This document shows, in pieces, positions 18,150 through 27,837 of a stretch of 64,000 bases of DNA. The notes below the pieces were generated by a model. That model made no database searches. It worked only from the letters and a program-made list of their open reading frames with translations, and was not told the origin of the DNA. Made by a program: the position numbers and the translations under genes. The stretch comes from an uncultured Acidobacteriia bacterium (GTDB lineage: Bacteria > Acidobacteriota > Terriglobia > Bryobacterales > Bryobacteraceae). The DNA lies in assembly GCA_903828455.1 (NCBI GenBank), contig CAIKMJ010000030.1, forward strand, positions 50,035-114,034. The letters run 5' to 3'. The first letter of the stretch is position 1; the number at the start of each line of letters is the position of its first letter.

Positions 18150-18191
18150 CCGGACCAGTTAGCCAGGCGCCACTCCCGCTACACTGAAATC

Positions 18192-19397
18192 GTGCCGGCC
18201 CTCTCTTTCCTCGACGCGCGTGCCGCCGTGCTGCGTGAAGTCGCCGCCCATCGCGGCCTTCCGCCCGTCGAGCAGGTCTCCATCGAAGCGGCAGCCGGTC
18301 GCGTCCTCGCCGAAGACATTGCGGCGGACCGCCCGTATCCTCCCTTCCACCGCTCCATGCGCGACGGCTTCGCACTGCGCGCCGCCGACCTTCCCGGCCG
18401 CTGCCGCGTCATCGGCGAAGTTCGCGCCGGTGCATCTTTTGCCGCCACCGTTGGCCCCGGAGAAGCCGTCGAAATCATGACCGGCGCACCCGTGCCCGAG
18501 GGTGCCGACTGCGTCGTCATGGTGGAACACACCGCGCGCGATGCCGAAGGCTTCGTGCTCACAGACCGCCCCTCGGCCGCCGGCGTCAACATCGCTCCGG
18601 CGGGCTCGGAAGCCCGCGCCGGTGACCCCGTCCTGCGCCGCGGCATGCGCCTCGATTACACCGGAATCGCGTGGCTCGCCACCGTCGGCTGCTCGCACGT
18701 CCCCGTTTACGCCCGTCCCCGCGTGGCAATTCTCGCGACCGGCGATGAGATCGTCCCCCTCAACGTCACTCCCGCCACTCACCAGATCCGCAACTCCAAC
18801 AGCTACGCCCTCGCCGCGCAGGTCGCGCGCGCCGGCGGCATCCCGGTCATCCTGCCCGTCGCTCGCGACGACCGCGACGAAACCGCGCGTCTCATCCGCA
18901 CCGGCCTCGAATGCGACTTGCTCCTGCTCTCCGGCGGCGTCTCCGCCGGCAAGTACGACTTCGTGGAACTCGCCATGGCCGACCTCGGCGCAACTTTCTT
19001 CTTCGACCGCGTGCTGATCCAGCCCGGCGCCCCCGCCGTCTTCGGCCGCGTCCAGGAAAAATTCTTCTTCGGCCTCCCCGGCAACCCGGCCTCCACGATG
19101 GTCACCTTCGAAATCTTCGCCCGCGCCGCCATCGAACTTCTCGCCGGTAACAGTGAATCGCCCCTGCCTCTCACCCTCGCCCGCCTCACCCGCCCCTTCC
19201 GCCACAAACCCGGCCTCACCCGCTTCCTGCCCGCCATCGTCCGCTGCGACGACATCCAGTGCGCCGAAGTCTCCCCTGTAGACTGGCAAGGGTCGGGCGA
19301 TGTGCCCGCCATCTGCCGCGCCAATGCGTTCCTTGTTGCCGACGCCCACAAGCCCGACTATCCGGCGGGCGACCTGATTCCGGTCCTGATGAAATGA
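18192..19397 (+). CDS. moeA: Molybdopterin molybdenumtransferase
   Basis: 401 residues, GTG start. Inserts molybdenum into adenylylated molybdopterin. Recognised by [19 protein letters not shown] (usually S.MDG.A), [51 protein letters not shown] and [13 protein letters not shown]. First of three overlapping or adjacent cofactor genes; the stop overlaps the moaC ATG as ATGA. Confidence 0.96.
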   Translation: MPALSFLDARAAVLREVAAHRGLPPVEQVSIEAAAGRVLAEDIAADRPYPPFHRSMRDGFALRAADLPGRCRVIGEVRAGASFAATVGPGEAVEIMTGAPVPEGADCVVMVEHTARDAEGFVLTDRPSAAGVNIAPAGSEARAGDPVLRRGMRLDYTGIAWLATVGCSHVPVYARPRVAILATGDEIVPLNVTPATHQIRNSNSYALAAQVARAGGIPVILPVARDDRDETARLIRTGLECDLLLLSGGVSAGKYDFVELAMADLGATFFFDRVLIQPGAPAVFGRVQEKFFFGLPGNPASTMVTFEIFARAAIELLAGNSESPLPLTLARLTRPFRHKPGLTRFLPAIVRCDDIQCAEVSPVDWQGSGDVPAICRANAFLVADAHKPDYPAGDLIPVLMK

Positions 19398-19864
19398 GCA
19401 AACTCTCCCACTTCGACGCCGCCGGCGAACCCCGCATGGTGGACGTCACCGCCAAAGGCGAAACCCGCCGCACCGCCCGCGCCCACGCCTTCGTCAAAAT
19501 GAGCGCCGAAGTCCTCGCCGCCCTGCCCCGCAACCCCAAGGGCGACCCCCTCGGCGTCGCCCGCGTCGCCGGCGTCCTCGCCGCCAAGAAAACCGCCGAA
19601 CTCATTCCGCTCTGCCATTCCCTGCCCCTCTCCCACGCCGATATCGATATCGTCGTCGAACCCGAGGGCGTCCGCATCGTCTCCACCGCCTCCACCACCG
19701 CCCAGACCGGCGTCGAGATGGAAGCCCTCACCGCCGCCGCCGTGGCCGCGCTCACCGTCTACGATATGACCAAGGCGCTCGACAAGGCCATCGAAATCCA
19801 GGACATCTACCTGCTCGAAAAAACCGGCGGCAAGAGCGGCGATTTCCGGCGCGGAAACGCCTGA
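19394..19864 (+). CDS. moaC: Cyclic pyranopterin monophosphate synthase
   Basis: 156 residues from ATG 19394, which overlaps the moeA stop. Converts the MoaA product to cyclic pyranopterin phosphate. Signature segments are [36 protein letters not shown] with the active-site region, [21 protein letters not shown] and [22 protein letters not shown]. The partner moaA is not in the window. Confidence 0.97.
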   Translation: MSKLSHFDAAGEPRMVDVTAKGETRRTARAHAFVKMSAEVLAALPRNPKGDPLGVARVAGVLAAKKTAELIPLCHSLPLSHADIDIVVEPEGVRIVSTASTTAQTGVEMEALTAAAVAALTVYDMTKALDKAIEIQDIYLLEKTGGKSGDFRRGNA

Positions 19865-19866
19865 CA

Positions 19867-20412
19867 ATGCAGGGACACAAGACAACGCCGGGACCCAAGG
19901 CAACGCCGCGCGCCGCCGTCCTCACCATCAGCGACGGCGTTCACCACGGCACCCGCACCGATGCCTCCGGCGCCGCTCTCTCCGCCCGCCTCGCCGAAGC
20001 CGGCTTCCACGTCCAGCCCGTCCGTGTCGTGCCCGATGAAAGACCGCTCATCGCCGCCACCCTGCGCGAACTCGCCGATGGCGGCACCGTCGACCTCATC
20101 GCCACCACCGGTGGAACCGGCGTCGCCCCCCGCGACGTCACACCAGAGGCGGCCCGCGACGTGATCGAACGCGAAATCCCCGGCTTCGGCGAACTCATGC
20201 GCGCCCGCGGCCTCGAAAAAACGCGCTTCGCCCCGCTCTCGCGCTCTCTCGCCGGCTCCCGCGGCACGGTCCTGATCGTGAATCTGCCCGGCTCGCCGCG
20301 CGGCGCGCTGGATTCGCTGAATGCTATTTTGGATTTGGTCCCGCACGTGCTCGACCTTTTGCAGGGGCGTACCGAACACGCCGCCCCCGCCAAAAGCGCG
20401 ACGGAGGATTGA
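19867..20412 (+). CDS. mog: Molybdopterin adenylyltransferase (Mog/MoaB family)
   Basis: 181 residues, two bases after the moaC stop. Adenylylates molybdopterin before MoeA action. Seen: [58 protein letters not shown] (the substrate-binding GGTG loop) and [17 protein letters not shown]. Whether it is functionally Mog or MoaB cannot be settled by reading. Completes the moeA-moaC-mog set. Confidence 0.93.
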   Translation: MQGHKTTPGPKATPRAAVLTISDGVHHGTRTDASGAALSARLAEAGFHVQPVRVVPDERPLIAATLRELADGGTVDLIATTGGTGVAPRDVTPEAARDVIEREIPGFGELMRARGLEKTRFAPLSRSLAGSRGTVLIVNLPGSPRGALDSLNAILDLVPHVLDLLQGRTEHAAPAKSATED

Positions 20413-20418
20413 GGTCTT

Positions 20419-21504
20419 ATGACGAAGAATCCGGCTTCAACCGCAAAACTTCTCGGTGCCCTGCTGCTCGGCAGCACACTGTTCGCGCAGGTGACCGAAG
20501 CGCCCGAAATCGGCGAGCCGATCATCCGCACCACCACCAGCAACGTGGTCGCGCCCGTGCTCGTGACCGACCGCGCCGGCAATATCGTCGATGGTCTCAA
20601 GCCCGCCCAGTTCCGCCTTTTCGATAACAACAAGGAACAGAACATCCAGGTCGATATCGCCTACGAACCGGTCTCGGTCGTCGTGGCCATCGAAGCCTCG
20701 GCCCGCGTCGACAAGATCCTGCCGCAGATCAGGCACCTCGGCTCGCTCCTCCAACTCGTCGTCGGCGCGCAGGGCGAGGCCGCCGTCGTCGCCTTCGACC
20801 ACCGCATCCGCATCATGCAGGATTTCACCCATGACTCGGACAAAATCAAGGTGGCGATCGACAAGATCAACGCCGGCAGTTCGAGCAGCCGCATGATCGA
20901 TACCGTCGAGCGCGCCACCTACATGCTCCGCAAACGCTCGCCGAACAATCGCAAAATCATCCTGCTGGTCAGCGAAACGCGCGATCAGGCCAGCGAAGCC
21001 CGCGTGCGGGAAACCCTCATCGACGCCCAGCTTTCCAACGTCATCGTTTATACGGTCGACATCACCCAGTTCGCCGTGCGCCTCACCGAGCAGCCGGTCC
21101 CGTCGCGCCCCGATCCCATCGACGTCACCGCGCGCCCCACCACCATGGGCGTGCCCAACACCCCCACCACCGTGGCGCAGAACTACGGAACGCAAAACCA
21201 GGCCCAGTTCATGCCCCTGCTGAAGGAAATCTACACCAATGCCAAACGCATTTTCGTGGAGAACCCAACCTCGGTCTTCGCCAAAGGCACCGGCGGCAAC
21301 GAATTTTCTTTCCTGAAGCAGAAGGGTCTCGAAGATGCCGTGCAGCGCATCAGCCAGGAGATCCGCAGCCAGTACATGATCAGCTACAAACCGAACAATT
21401 CCGCCGAACCCGGCTTCCACGAAATCTCCGTCGTCGTCGAAAACCCGGCCTACACGGCGAAGACGCGTCCCGGTTACTGGCTGGGCGGCGGCAAAGACCA
21501 GTAA
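20419..21504 (+). CDS. VWFA-related acidobacterial domain protein, secreted
   Basis: 361 residues with a signal peptide (LLGALLLGSTLFAQ). N-terminal NVVAPVLVTDRAGNIVDGLKPAQFRLFDNN is the beta domain typical of the acidobacterial VWFA-related family, followed by a VWA fold and a C-terminal GFHEISVVVENPAYTAKTRPGY strand pair. The MIDAS is degenerate: VVVAIEASARVD in place of a DxSxS loop, and LLVSETRD where an Asp is usual. Metal-dependent ligand binding may be lost. Lies six bp after mog but probably has an unrelated role. The last codons fall in the first unit of a short tandem repeat. Confidence 0.88.
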   Translation: MTKNPASTAKLLGALLLGSTLFAQVTEAPEIGEPIIRTTTSNVVAPVLVTDRAGNIVDGLKPAQFRLFDNNKEQNIQVDIAYEPVSVVVAIEASARVDKILPQIRHLGSLLQLVVGAQGEAAVVAFDHRIRIMQDFTHDSDKIKVAIDKINAGSSSSRMIDTVERATYMLRKRSPNNRKIILLVSETRDQASEARVRETLIDAQLSNVIVYTVDITQFAVRLTEQPVPSRPDPIDVTARPTTMGVPNTPTTVAQNYGTQNQAQFMPLLKEIYTNAKRIFVENPTSVFAKGTGGNEFSFLKQKGLEDAVQRISQEIRSQYMISYKPNNSAEPGFHEISVVVENPAYTAKTRPGYWLGGGKDQ

Positions 21505-21592
21505 GCGAAAAGCAGTAAGCGAAGACCAGTAGGGCAAAGACCAGTAAGCGAAAAGCAGTAATCAAAGACCAGTAAGCGAAAACCAGCAGCCG
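21493..21592 (+). repeat. Imperfect 13-15-bp tandem repeat at the end of the VWA gene
   Basis: About seven units alternate between AAAGACCAGTAAGCG and AAAAGCAGTAAGCG with single-base changes. The first unit covers the last codons and the TAA stop of the upstream gene, and many units carry a TAA or TAG. The array fills nearly all of the gap to the ABC transporter gene. It shares the AAGCGAA core with the xseA tail repeat. Confidence 0.88.
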
Positions 21593-21635
21593 ATACCCCT
21601 CGCGCGACAATAGAAGCTTGAGACTCAACGCACCC

Positions 21636-23528
21636 ATGGGCGGCGGCGAAGGCCGCATTCATCGCGGACCTCGTGCTGCCGGCGACGCCAAACCAGGCCC
21701 CAAAAAACCACCGTCCGAGCGCCTGCGCGCCTTATGGCCCGACATCTGGGCGCTCGTCAAACCCCGCCGCGGCCTGCTCGGTCTCGGCCTCGGCCTCATC
21801 GTCATCAACCGCGTCTCCGGCCTCGTCCTCCCCGCCTCCACCCGTTATCTGATTGACGACGTCATCGGCAAGCACCACGCCTCCATGCTTCTGCCGCTCA
21901 CCCTTGCAGTCGTCGCGGCCACCGCCATTCAGGGCGTCACATCGTTTTCGCTCACCCAGCTGCTCTCCATCGAAGGTCAAAAGCTCATCGCCGAACTGCG
22001 CCGCAAGGTCCAGCAGCACATCGGCCGTCTGCCGGTCTCCTACTACGACGCCAACAAAACCGGCCAGCTGGTCTCGCGCATCATGGCGGACGTCGAAGGC
22101 ATCCGCAACCTCGTCGGCACCGGCCTCGTCGAATTCATCGGCGGCCTCCTGACCGCCGTCATGGCGCTGTTCCTGCTTCTCCGCATCAGCGCCGTCATGA
22201 CCATGGTCTCGCTGGCCGTCGTCCTCCTCTTCGGCCTCGCTCTGCAGAAGGCCTTCAAAACCGTCCGCCCGATCTTCCGCGAGCGCGGCAAAATCGGCGC
22301 CGAGGTCATCGGCCGGCTCACCGAATCGCTCGGCGGCGTGCGCGTCATCAAGGGCTATCACGCCGAAGACCGCGAAGCCGAAGTCTTCGCCGCCGGCACC
22401 CAGCGCCTGCTCGACAACGTGATGAAGAGCCTCACCGCCATGTCCGTCATGGCCCTGTCGGCCACCGTCCTCATGGGCATCGTCGGCGCGCTCGTCATGT
22501 ACCTCGGGGCGCGGCAAATCGAAGCCGGCACCCTCACCCTCGGCCAGTTCGTCACCTTCACCGCCTTCCTCGCGTTTCTCATTGCCCCCATCATCGGCAT
22601 CGTCAACATCGGCACCCAGATCAGCGAAGCGCTCGCCGGCCTCGAACGCACCCGCGAAGTCATGCGCGAACGGCCCGAAGACGAAGACCCCGAGCGCGTC
22701 AACGACATCGGCCCCATCGTCGGCGACGTCAAATTCGAAGACGTCGAATTCGCCTACAATCCCGACCGCGTCGTCCTCCACGGCATCACCTTCGAGGCCA
22801 AACCCGGCACCGTCACCGCCTTCGTCGGCCCCTCCGGCTCCGGCAAATCCACCACCATCGGTCTCATCGCCGCCTTCCAGAAACCCCTCCGCGGAAGAAT
22901 CCTCGTGGATGATCAGGACCTCAGCCGCATCCGGCTCGCCGCCTACCGCATGCAGCTCGGCGTCGTCCTGCAGGAAACGTTTTTGTTCGATGGCACCATC
23001 CGCGAAAACATTCTCTTCTCCCGGCCCGCCGCCAGCGAAGAACAGTTCCTCGATGCCTGCCGCATCGCCCGCGTCGATGAATTCGCCGAAAGCCTCGAAC
23101 TCGGCTACGAAACCATCGTCGGCGAGCGCGGCGTCAAACTCTCCGGCGGCCAGCGCCAGCGCCTCTCCATCGCCCGCGCCATCCTCGCCGACCCGCGCAT
23201 CCTCATCCTCGATGAAGCCACCTCCAGCCTCGATTCCGAATCCGAGGCCATGATCCAGGAAGGCCTCTCCCACCTCATGAAGGGCCGCACCACCTTCGTC
23301 ATCGCCCACCGCCTCTCCACCATCCGCCGCGCCGACCAGATCCTCGTGATTGAAGACGGCCGCATCTCCGAACGCGGCACCCACGCCGAACTGTTCGCGC
23401 AGCGCGGCCGCTATTTTGAAATGTACACGCGCCAGCACGCGCTCGACGAAAACCTGTTCCTCGCCCCCGGCGAAGGCGACGTCGTTCCGGACGCCGAATC
23501 GCCCGCCTCCCCCGCCCAGCCCGGCTAG
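21636..23528 (+). CDS. ABC transporter, fused permease and ATPase (MsbA-like exporter)
   Basis: 630 residues from ATG 21636; an in-frame TTG at 21618 is possible. Six membrane helices occupy about residues 35-310, starting with GLLGLGLGLIVINRVSGLVL. The nucleotide-binding domain has Walker A FVGPSGSGKSTTIGL, Q-loop LGVVLQETFLFDG, signature KLSGGQRQRLSIARAIL, Walker B ILILDEATSSLDSESE and H-loop VIAHRLSTI. It works as a homodimeric exporter, in this family often for lipids, lipid A precursors or drugs; the substrate is not determinable here. Confidence 0.94.
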   Translation: MGGGEGRIHRGPRAAGDAKPGPKKPPSERLRALWPDIWALVKPRRGLLGLGLGLIVINRVSGLVLPASTRYLIDDVIGKHHASMLLPLTLAVVAATAIQGVTSFSLTQLLSIEGQKLIAELRRKVQQHIGRLPVSYYDANKTGQLVSRIMADVEGIRNLVGTGLVEFIGGLLTAVMALFLLLRISAVMTMVSLAVVLLFGLALQKAFKTVRPIFRERGKIGAEVIGRLTESLGGVRVIKGYHAEDREAEVFAAGTQRLLDNVMKSLTAMSVMALSATVLMGIVGALVMYLGARQIEAGTLTLGQFVTFTAFLAFLIAPIIGIVNIGTQISEALAGLERTREVMRERPEDEDPERVNDIGPIVGDVKFEDVEFAYNPDRVVLHGITFEAKPGTVTAFVGPSGSGKSTTIGLIAAFQKPLRGRILVDDQDLSRIRLAAYRMQLGVVLQETFLFDGTIRENILFSRPAASEEQFLDACRIARVDEFAESLELGYETIVGERGVKLSGGQRQRLSIARAILADPRILILDEATSSLDSESEAMIQEGLSHLMKGRTTFVIAHRLSTIRRADQILVIEDGRISERGTHAELFAQRGRYFEMYTRQHALDENLFLAPGEGDVVPDAESPASPAQPG

Positions 23529-23612
23529 CCGCGCCGCGGCCGCTTACCGGCTCCCGCCCTGCCGGTGCCCGACGGTTTTGTATCCTGTATTTGCAGACTC
23601 GTTTTCAACAGC

Positions 23613-23978
23613 ATGTCGCTCTCCATCTCAACCCGGACCATCTCTCCCGATATCACCGTCATCGAACTCGAGGGCAGAATCACGCTCGGGAAGGAAAGTT
23701 CGCAGATTGAATCGTTCGTTCTCAAAGCCCTCAGCGACGGCGTGCGCAAGCTCATCCTCGACCTCACGCACGTCAACTACATCGACAGCAACGGCATCGG
23801 CATCGTGACCTATTGTTTCGCCAAAGCGGAAAAATCCGGCGCCGTGATGACCGTGGCCGGCGCCAGATCTCTGGTCCTCGAAGTCTTCAAGGTCACGCAT
23901 GTCGATTCGGTCATCCGCTTTTTCCCGGACGTGGACGCCGCCGCCACCAGCCTCGGCGCCCCGGGTACCGCAACTTAG
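23613..23978 (+). CDS. STAS-domain anti-sigma factor antagonist-like protein
   Basis: 121 residues from ATG 23613; the frame is open upstream to 23565 but homology begins at MSLSISTRTISPDITVIELEG. The STAS core KLILDLTHVNYIDSNGIGIVTYCFAKAEKSGA keeps the serine right after Asp that is phosphorylated in SpoIIAA/RsbV proteins. Such proteins bind anti-sigma kinases in partner-switch regulation. No kinase or phosphatase gene is adjacent, so partners are elsewhere. Confidence 0.9.
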   Translation: MSLSISTRTISPDITVIELEGRITLGKESSQIESFVLKALSDGVRKLILDLTHVNYIDSNGIGIVTYCFAKAEKSGAVMTVAGARSLVLEVFKVTHVDSVIRFFPDVDAAATSLGAPGTAT

Positions 23979-23996
23979 TTCACAACCGAGATCACA

Positions 23997-24500
23997 ATGC
24001 AGGTACTTCAGGCCGGCCACCACAAACTCATCCTGCTGGAGATCGACCCCTCCACCGTGCTCGCCCTCGCCCAGGAGGCCGGCTTCTCGGCGAAGCTGAA
24101 GGAATCGGCGCGCAGCATCGTGCTCGACCTCACCGTCGAGAACCTCGGCTCGCCACTGCTGCTGTTCGATGCCGCCGATCCCGCCAATCTGGGCTGGTTC
24201 TCCCGCTGCCAGTTCTACGTCAACGGCCGCACCGGCGAAGTCATGCAGACGCCCATGGCCGTCGCCAATAAGCGCGACCGCCAGGGCCGCAACCAGAGCA
24301 ACAGCCTGCGCATGCGCATCACCAAGGAACTGCCGGCCACCTTCCGCCTTCCCGGCAAGCAGCCCATGACCGAACAGGTCTTCTACGCCATGCTGAACAA
24401 CTTCCTGCAGGCGCTGCTCCGGACCGGCGTGGGTGTTTGCGGCAGCGGCTCCGTGCAGCCGCTCGCCGGCCGCACCGAAACCGCCGGACCGCGGAACTAA
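23997..24500 (+). CDS. Hypothetical protein downstream of the STAS gene
   Basis: 167 residues, starting 18 bp after the STAS gene and so probably co-transcribed. No signal peptide or membrane helix. The first half (HHKLILLEIDPSTVLALAQEAGF, IVLDLTVENLGSPLLLFDAADP) looks globular alpha/beta and a cysteine and histidine are sparse. I do not recognise the family. Steady codon use and a candidate terminator after the stop support a real gene. Confidence 0.68.
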   Translation: MQVLQAGHHKLILLEIDPSTVLALAQEAGFSAKLKESARSIVLDLTVENLGSPLLLFDAADPANLGWFSRCQFYVNGRTGEVMQTPMAVANKRDRQGRNQSNSLRMRITKELPATFRLPGKQPMTEQVFYAMLNNFLQALLRTGVGVCGSGSVQPLAGRTETAGPRN

Positions 24501-24528
24501 CCGCCGGTTCCGCGCCGCGCTTTTTATT
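24490..24528 (+). terminator. Candidate intrinsic terminator after the hypothetical gene
   Basis: CGCGGAAC (24490-24497) and GTTCCGCG (24507-24514) form an eight-pair stem with a nine-base loop spanning the stop codon. TTTTTATT begins six bases after the stem, a little far for a classic terminator. Confidence 0.45.
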
Positions 24529-24725
24529 CGCCTCTCATTCTCAACAACTTAGCCCGCAACCTGCGTCTCCACGCGGCTTCGCCATGCTACCACTGGTTTG
24601 AAAGGAGAGCCTCCGTGGAAGCCATTGCGAACCACCCCGCGAAACGCACCACCAAACACACCGTGGAGCACACGCCGTGGACCACCCCACCAACCAGGGT
24701 AAACATCCCCCGGCAAGTGGAAATT

Positions 24726-25080
24726 GGCTTCGTTTTTTCTTCCCGCCCCGCAGCACAACCGTGGGTTCGTTTTTTCATCTCGACGCGGAGCGCCACCCTG
24801 GCTTCGTTTTTTCGCCTCAGCCCGCAGCACAACCGTGGGTTCGTTTTTTCATCCCGACGCGGAGCGCCACCCTGGCTTCGTTTTTTCGCCTCAGCCCGCA
24901 GCACAACCGTGGGTTCGTTTTTTCATCCCGACGCGCACCGCAACCGTGGGTTCGTTTTTTCGCCTCGACGCGCACCGCAACCGTGGCTTCGTTTTTTCGC
25001 CTCACCCCCCACCGCAGCCGTGGGTTCGTTTTTTCATCCCGACGCGCAGCGCCACCGTGGCTTCGTTTTTTCGTTCTGCC
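24726..25080 (+). repeat. 37-bp tandem array, ten units, with T6 tracts
   Basis: Ten units begin exactly every 37 bp from 24726 to 25059. Each opens with the 14-base core GG[C/G]TTCGTTTTTTC; the next 23 bases vary but fall in a few recurring types. At eight of nine unit junctions the end of one unit and the core of the next form a small palindrome (AACC-GTG-GGTT or GCCA-CCN-TGGC, one with a G-T pair) directly before TTCGTTTTTT. The array lies between converging transcripts (hypothetical gene and recA). The rest of the gene-free stretch 24501-25148 shows no coding evidence: all frames stay open only because of the repeat. Confidence 0.92.
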
Positions 25081-25087
25081 CGTCCGC

Positions 25088-25122
25088 AAAAACAAAAGGG
25101 GCGGCACCCGCTGCGCCGCCCC
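25088..25122 (-). terminator. Intrinsic terminator of recA
   Basis: GGGGCGGC (25098-25105) and GCCGCCCC (25115-25122) form a perfect eight-pair stem. Read on the minus strand the stem is followed at once by TTTTGTTTTT, the expected U-tract. It lies 26 bp after the recA stop. Confidence 0.88.
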
Positions 25123-25148
25123 TCCCATCATTCGACTGCCCGGCCCGC

Positions 25149-26273
25149 TTATCTCGCCGGCGCCGGAACCTTCCGCGGACCAGCCTCGGCAAATGCCCGC
25201 GCCGGCGCTCCTGCCGGCGGCACCGCCCCGCTGCCGTTCGATCCGGCCGCCGCCGCAATCACCGGCTCCGGGCGAATCAGCCCCACGGCCTTCCGCAGCT
25301 CCGTGTCGATCGTGGCCCGAATATCGGTATTGTCCTTCAGGAACTGGCGGGCGTTTTCCCTGCCCTGCCCGATCCGCTCGCCCTTGTAGCTGAGCCAGGA
25401 ACCGCTCTTCTCGATCACGTTATGCTGCACCCCGAGATCGATCATCTCGCCCTCGCGCGATATGCCCTCGCCGTAGATAATGTCGAACTCCGCCTCGCGG
25501 AACGGCGACGCCAGCTTGTTCTTCGCAATCTTGATCTTCGTCCGGTTGCCGACCACCGCATCGCCGTCCTTAATCGCCGCAATCCGCCGGATGTCGATCC
25601 GCACCGACGAGTAAAACTTCAGCGCCCGCCCGCCCGTCGTCGTCTCCGGGCTGCCGAACATCACGCCAATCTTGTCGCGAATCTGGTTGATGAAAATCAG
25701 GCAGGTCTTCGATTTCGAAACAATGCCGGTCAGCTTCCGCAGCGCCTGCGACATCAGCCGCGCCTGCAGACCCATGTGCGAATCGCCCATTTCGCCGTCC
25801 AGTTCCGCCTTGGGTACCAGCGCCGCCACCGAGTCCACCACCAGCACGTCGATCGAGCCCGACGCAATCAGCGCGCCCGTAATTTCCAGCGCCTGCTCGC
25901 CGTAATCCGGCTGCGAAACAAGGAGGTTGTCTACGTCTACACCCAGCTTCCGGGCATACACCGGATCGAGCGCGTGCTCCACGTCGATGAACGCCGCCAT
26001 CCCGCCGCGCCGCTGCGCCTCTGCCACCACCTGCAGCGCCAGCGTCGTCTTACCGGACGATTCCGGCCCGTACACCTCGCTGATTCGCCCGCGCGGAAAA
26101 CCGCCCGTGCCCAGCGCCGCGTCGATCGCAATCGACCCGGTCGAAATAACCGACACCGGCACAATGGCGTCCTTCGACCCCAGCCGCAGGATCGAACCCT
26201 TGCCGAACTGCTTCTCAATCTGTCCTAAGGTTTGCTCGAGTGCGCGAGCGCGTTCTTTCTCGTCCATGGCCAT
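25149..26273 (-). CDS. recA: Recombinase A
   Basis: 374 residues. Walker A is GPESSGKTT near residue 70, Walker B is [14 protein letters not shown], loop 1 is [20 protein letters not shown] and loop 2 [21 protein letters not shown]. The C-terminus is Ala/Pro/Gly-rich rather than strongly acidic. Forms the filament for homologous repair and LexA self-cleavage. GAGGA precedes the ATG by about six bases. The upstream region has a promoter embedded in an inverted repeat, and a strong terminator follows. Confidence 0.98.
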   Translation of the reverse strand: MAMDEKERARALEQTLGQIEKQFGKGSILRLGSKDAIVPVSVISTGSIAIDAALGTGGFPRGRISEVYGPESSGKTTLALQVVAEAQRRGGMAAFIDVEHALDPVYARKLGVDVDNLLVSQPDYGEQALEITGALIASGSIDVLVVDSVAALVPKAELDGEMGDSHMGLQARLMSQALRKLTGIVSKSKTCLIFINQIRDKIGVMFGSPETTTGGRALKFYSSVRIDIRRIAAIKDGDAVVGNRTKIKIAKNKLASPFREAEFDIIYGEGISREGEMIDLGVQHNVIEKSGSWLSYKGERIGQGRENARQFLKDNTDIRATIDTELRKAVGLIRPEPVIAAAAGSNGSGAVPPAGAPARAFAEAGPRKVPAPAR

Positions 26274-26329
26274 CCGGTCCTCACAATCTCAGCCGCCAGC
26301 GAATAAAAGGCGAATATGGGTAAAGGTGA

Positions 26330-26358
26330 TTGTAGCACCGAAAACAGAATCGCTACAA
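26330..26358 (-). promoter_or_regulatory. recA promoter within a 29-bp inverted repeat
   Basis: On the minus strand TTGTAG and TACAAT are spaced by 18 bases, a reasonable -35/-10 pair. The same region is an inverted repeat, TTGTAGC then 15 bases then GCTACAA. The coincidence of promoter and symmetric arms suggests an operator, possibly for LexA. It does not match the E. coli (CTGT-N8-ACAG) or Gram-positive (GAAC-N4-GTTC) SOS boxes. Confidence 0.5.
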
Positions 26359-26382
26359 GTTGTTTTAGCGATCCGGCCGCCC

Positions 26383-27837
26383 TTATTCCACCCGGTAATT
26401 CGGCGCTTCCTTGGTAATGATCACGTCGTGGACGTGGCTTTCGCGCAGTCCGGCCGGCGAAACCCGCACAAACGTCGCTTCCGCCTGCAGCTGCGGAATC
26501 GTCCGGCAGCCGCAATAGCCCATGCCCGCCTTGACGCCGCCCACCAGCTGGTACACAAGGTCCGCCAGCGGACCCTTCGACGCCACGCGGCCCTCAATGC
26601 CTTCCGGCATCAGCTTCTGCGTCGGGTCGAGCGCGTAACGGTCCGTGTTGCCGCTCGCCATCGCCCCCAGCGAACCCATCCCGCGATACGTCTTGAACGT
26701 GCGGCCCTGATAGAGGATCGTCTCGCCCGGGCTCTCGTCCGTGCCGGCCAGCAGGCTGCCGATCATGACGCAGTCCGCGCCCGACGCCAGCGCCTTGGTG
26801 ATGTCGCCCGAGTACTTGATGCCGCCATCGGCGATCAGCGGCACGCCCGCCGGTCCCGCCGCGCGACTGCATTCGCTCACCGCCGTCAGCTGCGGAATCC
26901 CCGCGCCCGATACGATGCGCGTCGTGCAGATGGAACCGGGTCCGATGCCCACCTTAATACCGTCCACGCCGAGGTCGATCAGCTCCATCGCCGCTTCGTA
27001 AGTGCCGATGTTGCCCGCAATCAGCTGCACATCCGGCATCGCCTTCTTCACAGCCTTCACCGCCGCAATCACGCGGAAGCTGTGGGCATGCGCCGTATCG
27101 ATGGCAAGGACGTCCACCTTGCGCCGCACCAGTTCCTGCGCGCGTTCGAGGAAGTCGCCCGTCGCGCCGATAGCCGCGCCACAGCGCAGCCGGCCCTGCT
27201 CGTCTTTGGCCGCGTTCGGATACTTCAGCTTCTTCTGGATGTCCTTAACCGTGATCAGGCCCTTGAGGATGTAGTGGTCATCCACCACCAGCAGCTTTTC
27301 CACCCGGTGGCGATGCAGGATCTCCTCCGCCGATTCCAGCGTCGTGCCGACCGGCACCGTGATGAGGTTCTCCTTCGTCATCACATCGGCAATCGGAAGG
27401 TCGGACCGCGATTCGAATCGCAGGTCGCGGTTCGTCAGGATACCGACCAGCTTGCCCTCTTTCGTCACCGGCACGCCGGAAATCCGGTAGCGCTTCATCA
27501 GTTCGAGCGCGTCCGAGATCTTCTTCTCCGGGGCGATCGTAACGGGATCGACGATCATGCCGCTTTCACTGCGCTTGACCCGGTCGACCTCTTCGGCCTG
27601 CCTGTCGAGCGGCATGTTGCGGTGGATAAAGCCAATGCCGCCCTGCTGCGCCAGCGCGATCGCCAGGTGCGATTCGGTCACCGTATCCATCGCCGCGCTG
27701 ACGATCGGAATGTTCAGCGGGATCTGCCGCGTGAGCCTGGTTCGCGTGTCGGCCTCGGCCGGGAGGACTTCGCTGCGCGCGGGCACCAGCAGGACGTCGT
27801 CAAAAGTGAGACCTTCGGGGATCACGGTTTGCTTCAT
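26383..27837 (-). CDS. guaB: Inosine-5'-monophosphate dehydrogenase
   Basis: 484 residues from ATG 27837; the frame is open to 28092 but the added 85 residues are not family-like. Oxidises IMP to XMP, the rate-limiting guanine nucleotide step. Two CBS domains occupy about residues 95-205. The catalytic loop is [15 protein letters not shown] with the active Cys, the flap follows at [18 protein letters not shown], and the C-terminus has [15 protein letters not shown]. The 285-bp gap to lepA upstream holds its control region; I see only a weak TTAAACT -10 candidate. Confidence 0.97.
   Translation of the reverse strand: MKQTVIPEGLTFDDVLLVPARSEVLPAEADTRTRLTRQIPLNIPIVSAAMDTVTESHLAIALAQQGGIGFIHRNMPLDRQAEEVDRVKRSESGMIVDPVTIAPEKKISDALELMKRYRISGVPVTKEGKLVGILTNRDLRFESRSDLPIADVMTKENLITVPVGTTLESAEEILHRHRVEKLLVVDDHYILKGLITVKDIQKKLKYPNAAKDEQGRLRCGAAIGATGDFLERAQELVRRKVDVLAIDTAHAHSFRVIAAVKAVKKAMPDVQLIAGNIGTYEAAMELIDLGVDGIKVGIGPGSICTTRIVSGAGIPQLTAVSECSRAAGPAGVPLIADGGIKYSGDITKALASGADCVMIGSLLAGTDESPGETILYQGRTFKTYRGMGSLGAMASGNTDRYALDPTQKLMPEGIEGRVASKGPLADLVYQLVGGVKAGMGYCGCRTIPQLQAEATFVRVSPAGLRESHVHDVIITKEAPNYRVE

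Noticed and set aside
24726..25080. CRISPR array
   Set aside because: The invariant core is only 14 bases, the 23-base intervals are themselves repeated, and no cas genes are present.
24615..26228. Long plus-strand open frame (537 codons) through the repeat array and across recA
   Set aside because: It is antisense to recA and the rest is the 37-bp repeat read in rotating frames; the translation is low-complexity and lacks family signatures.
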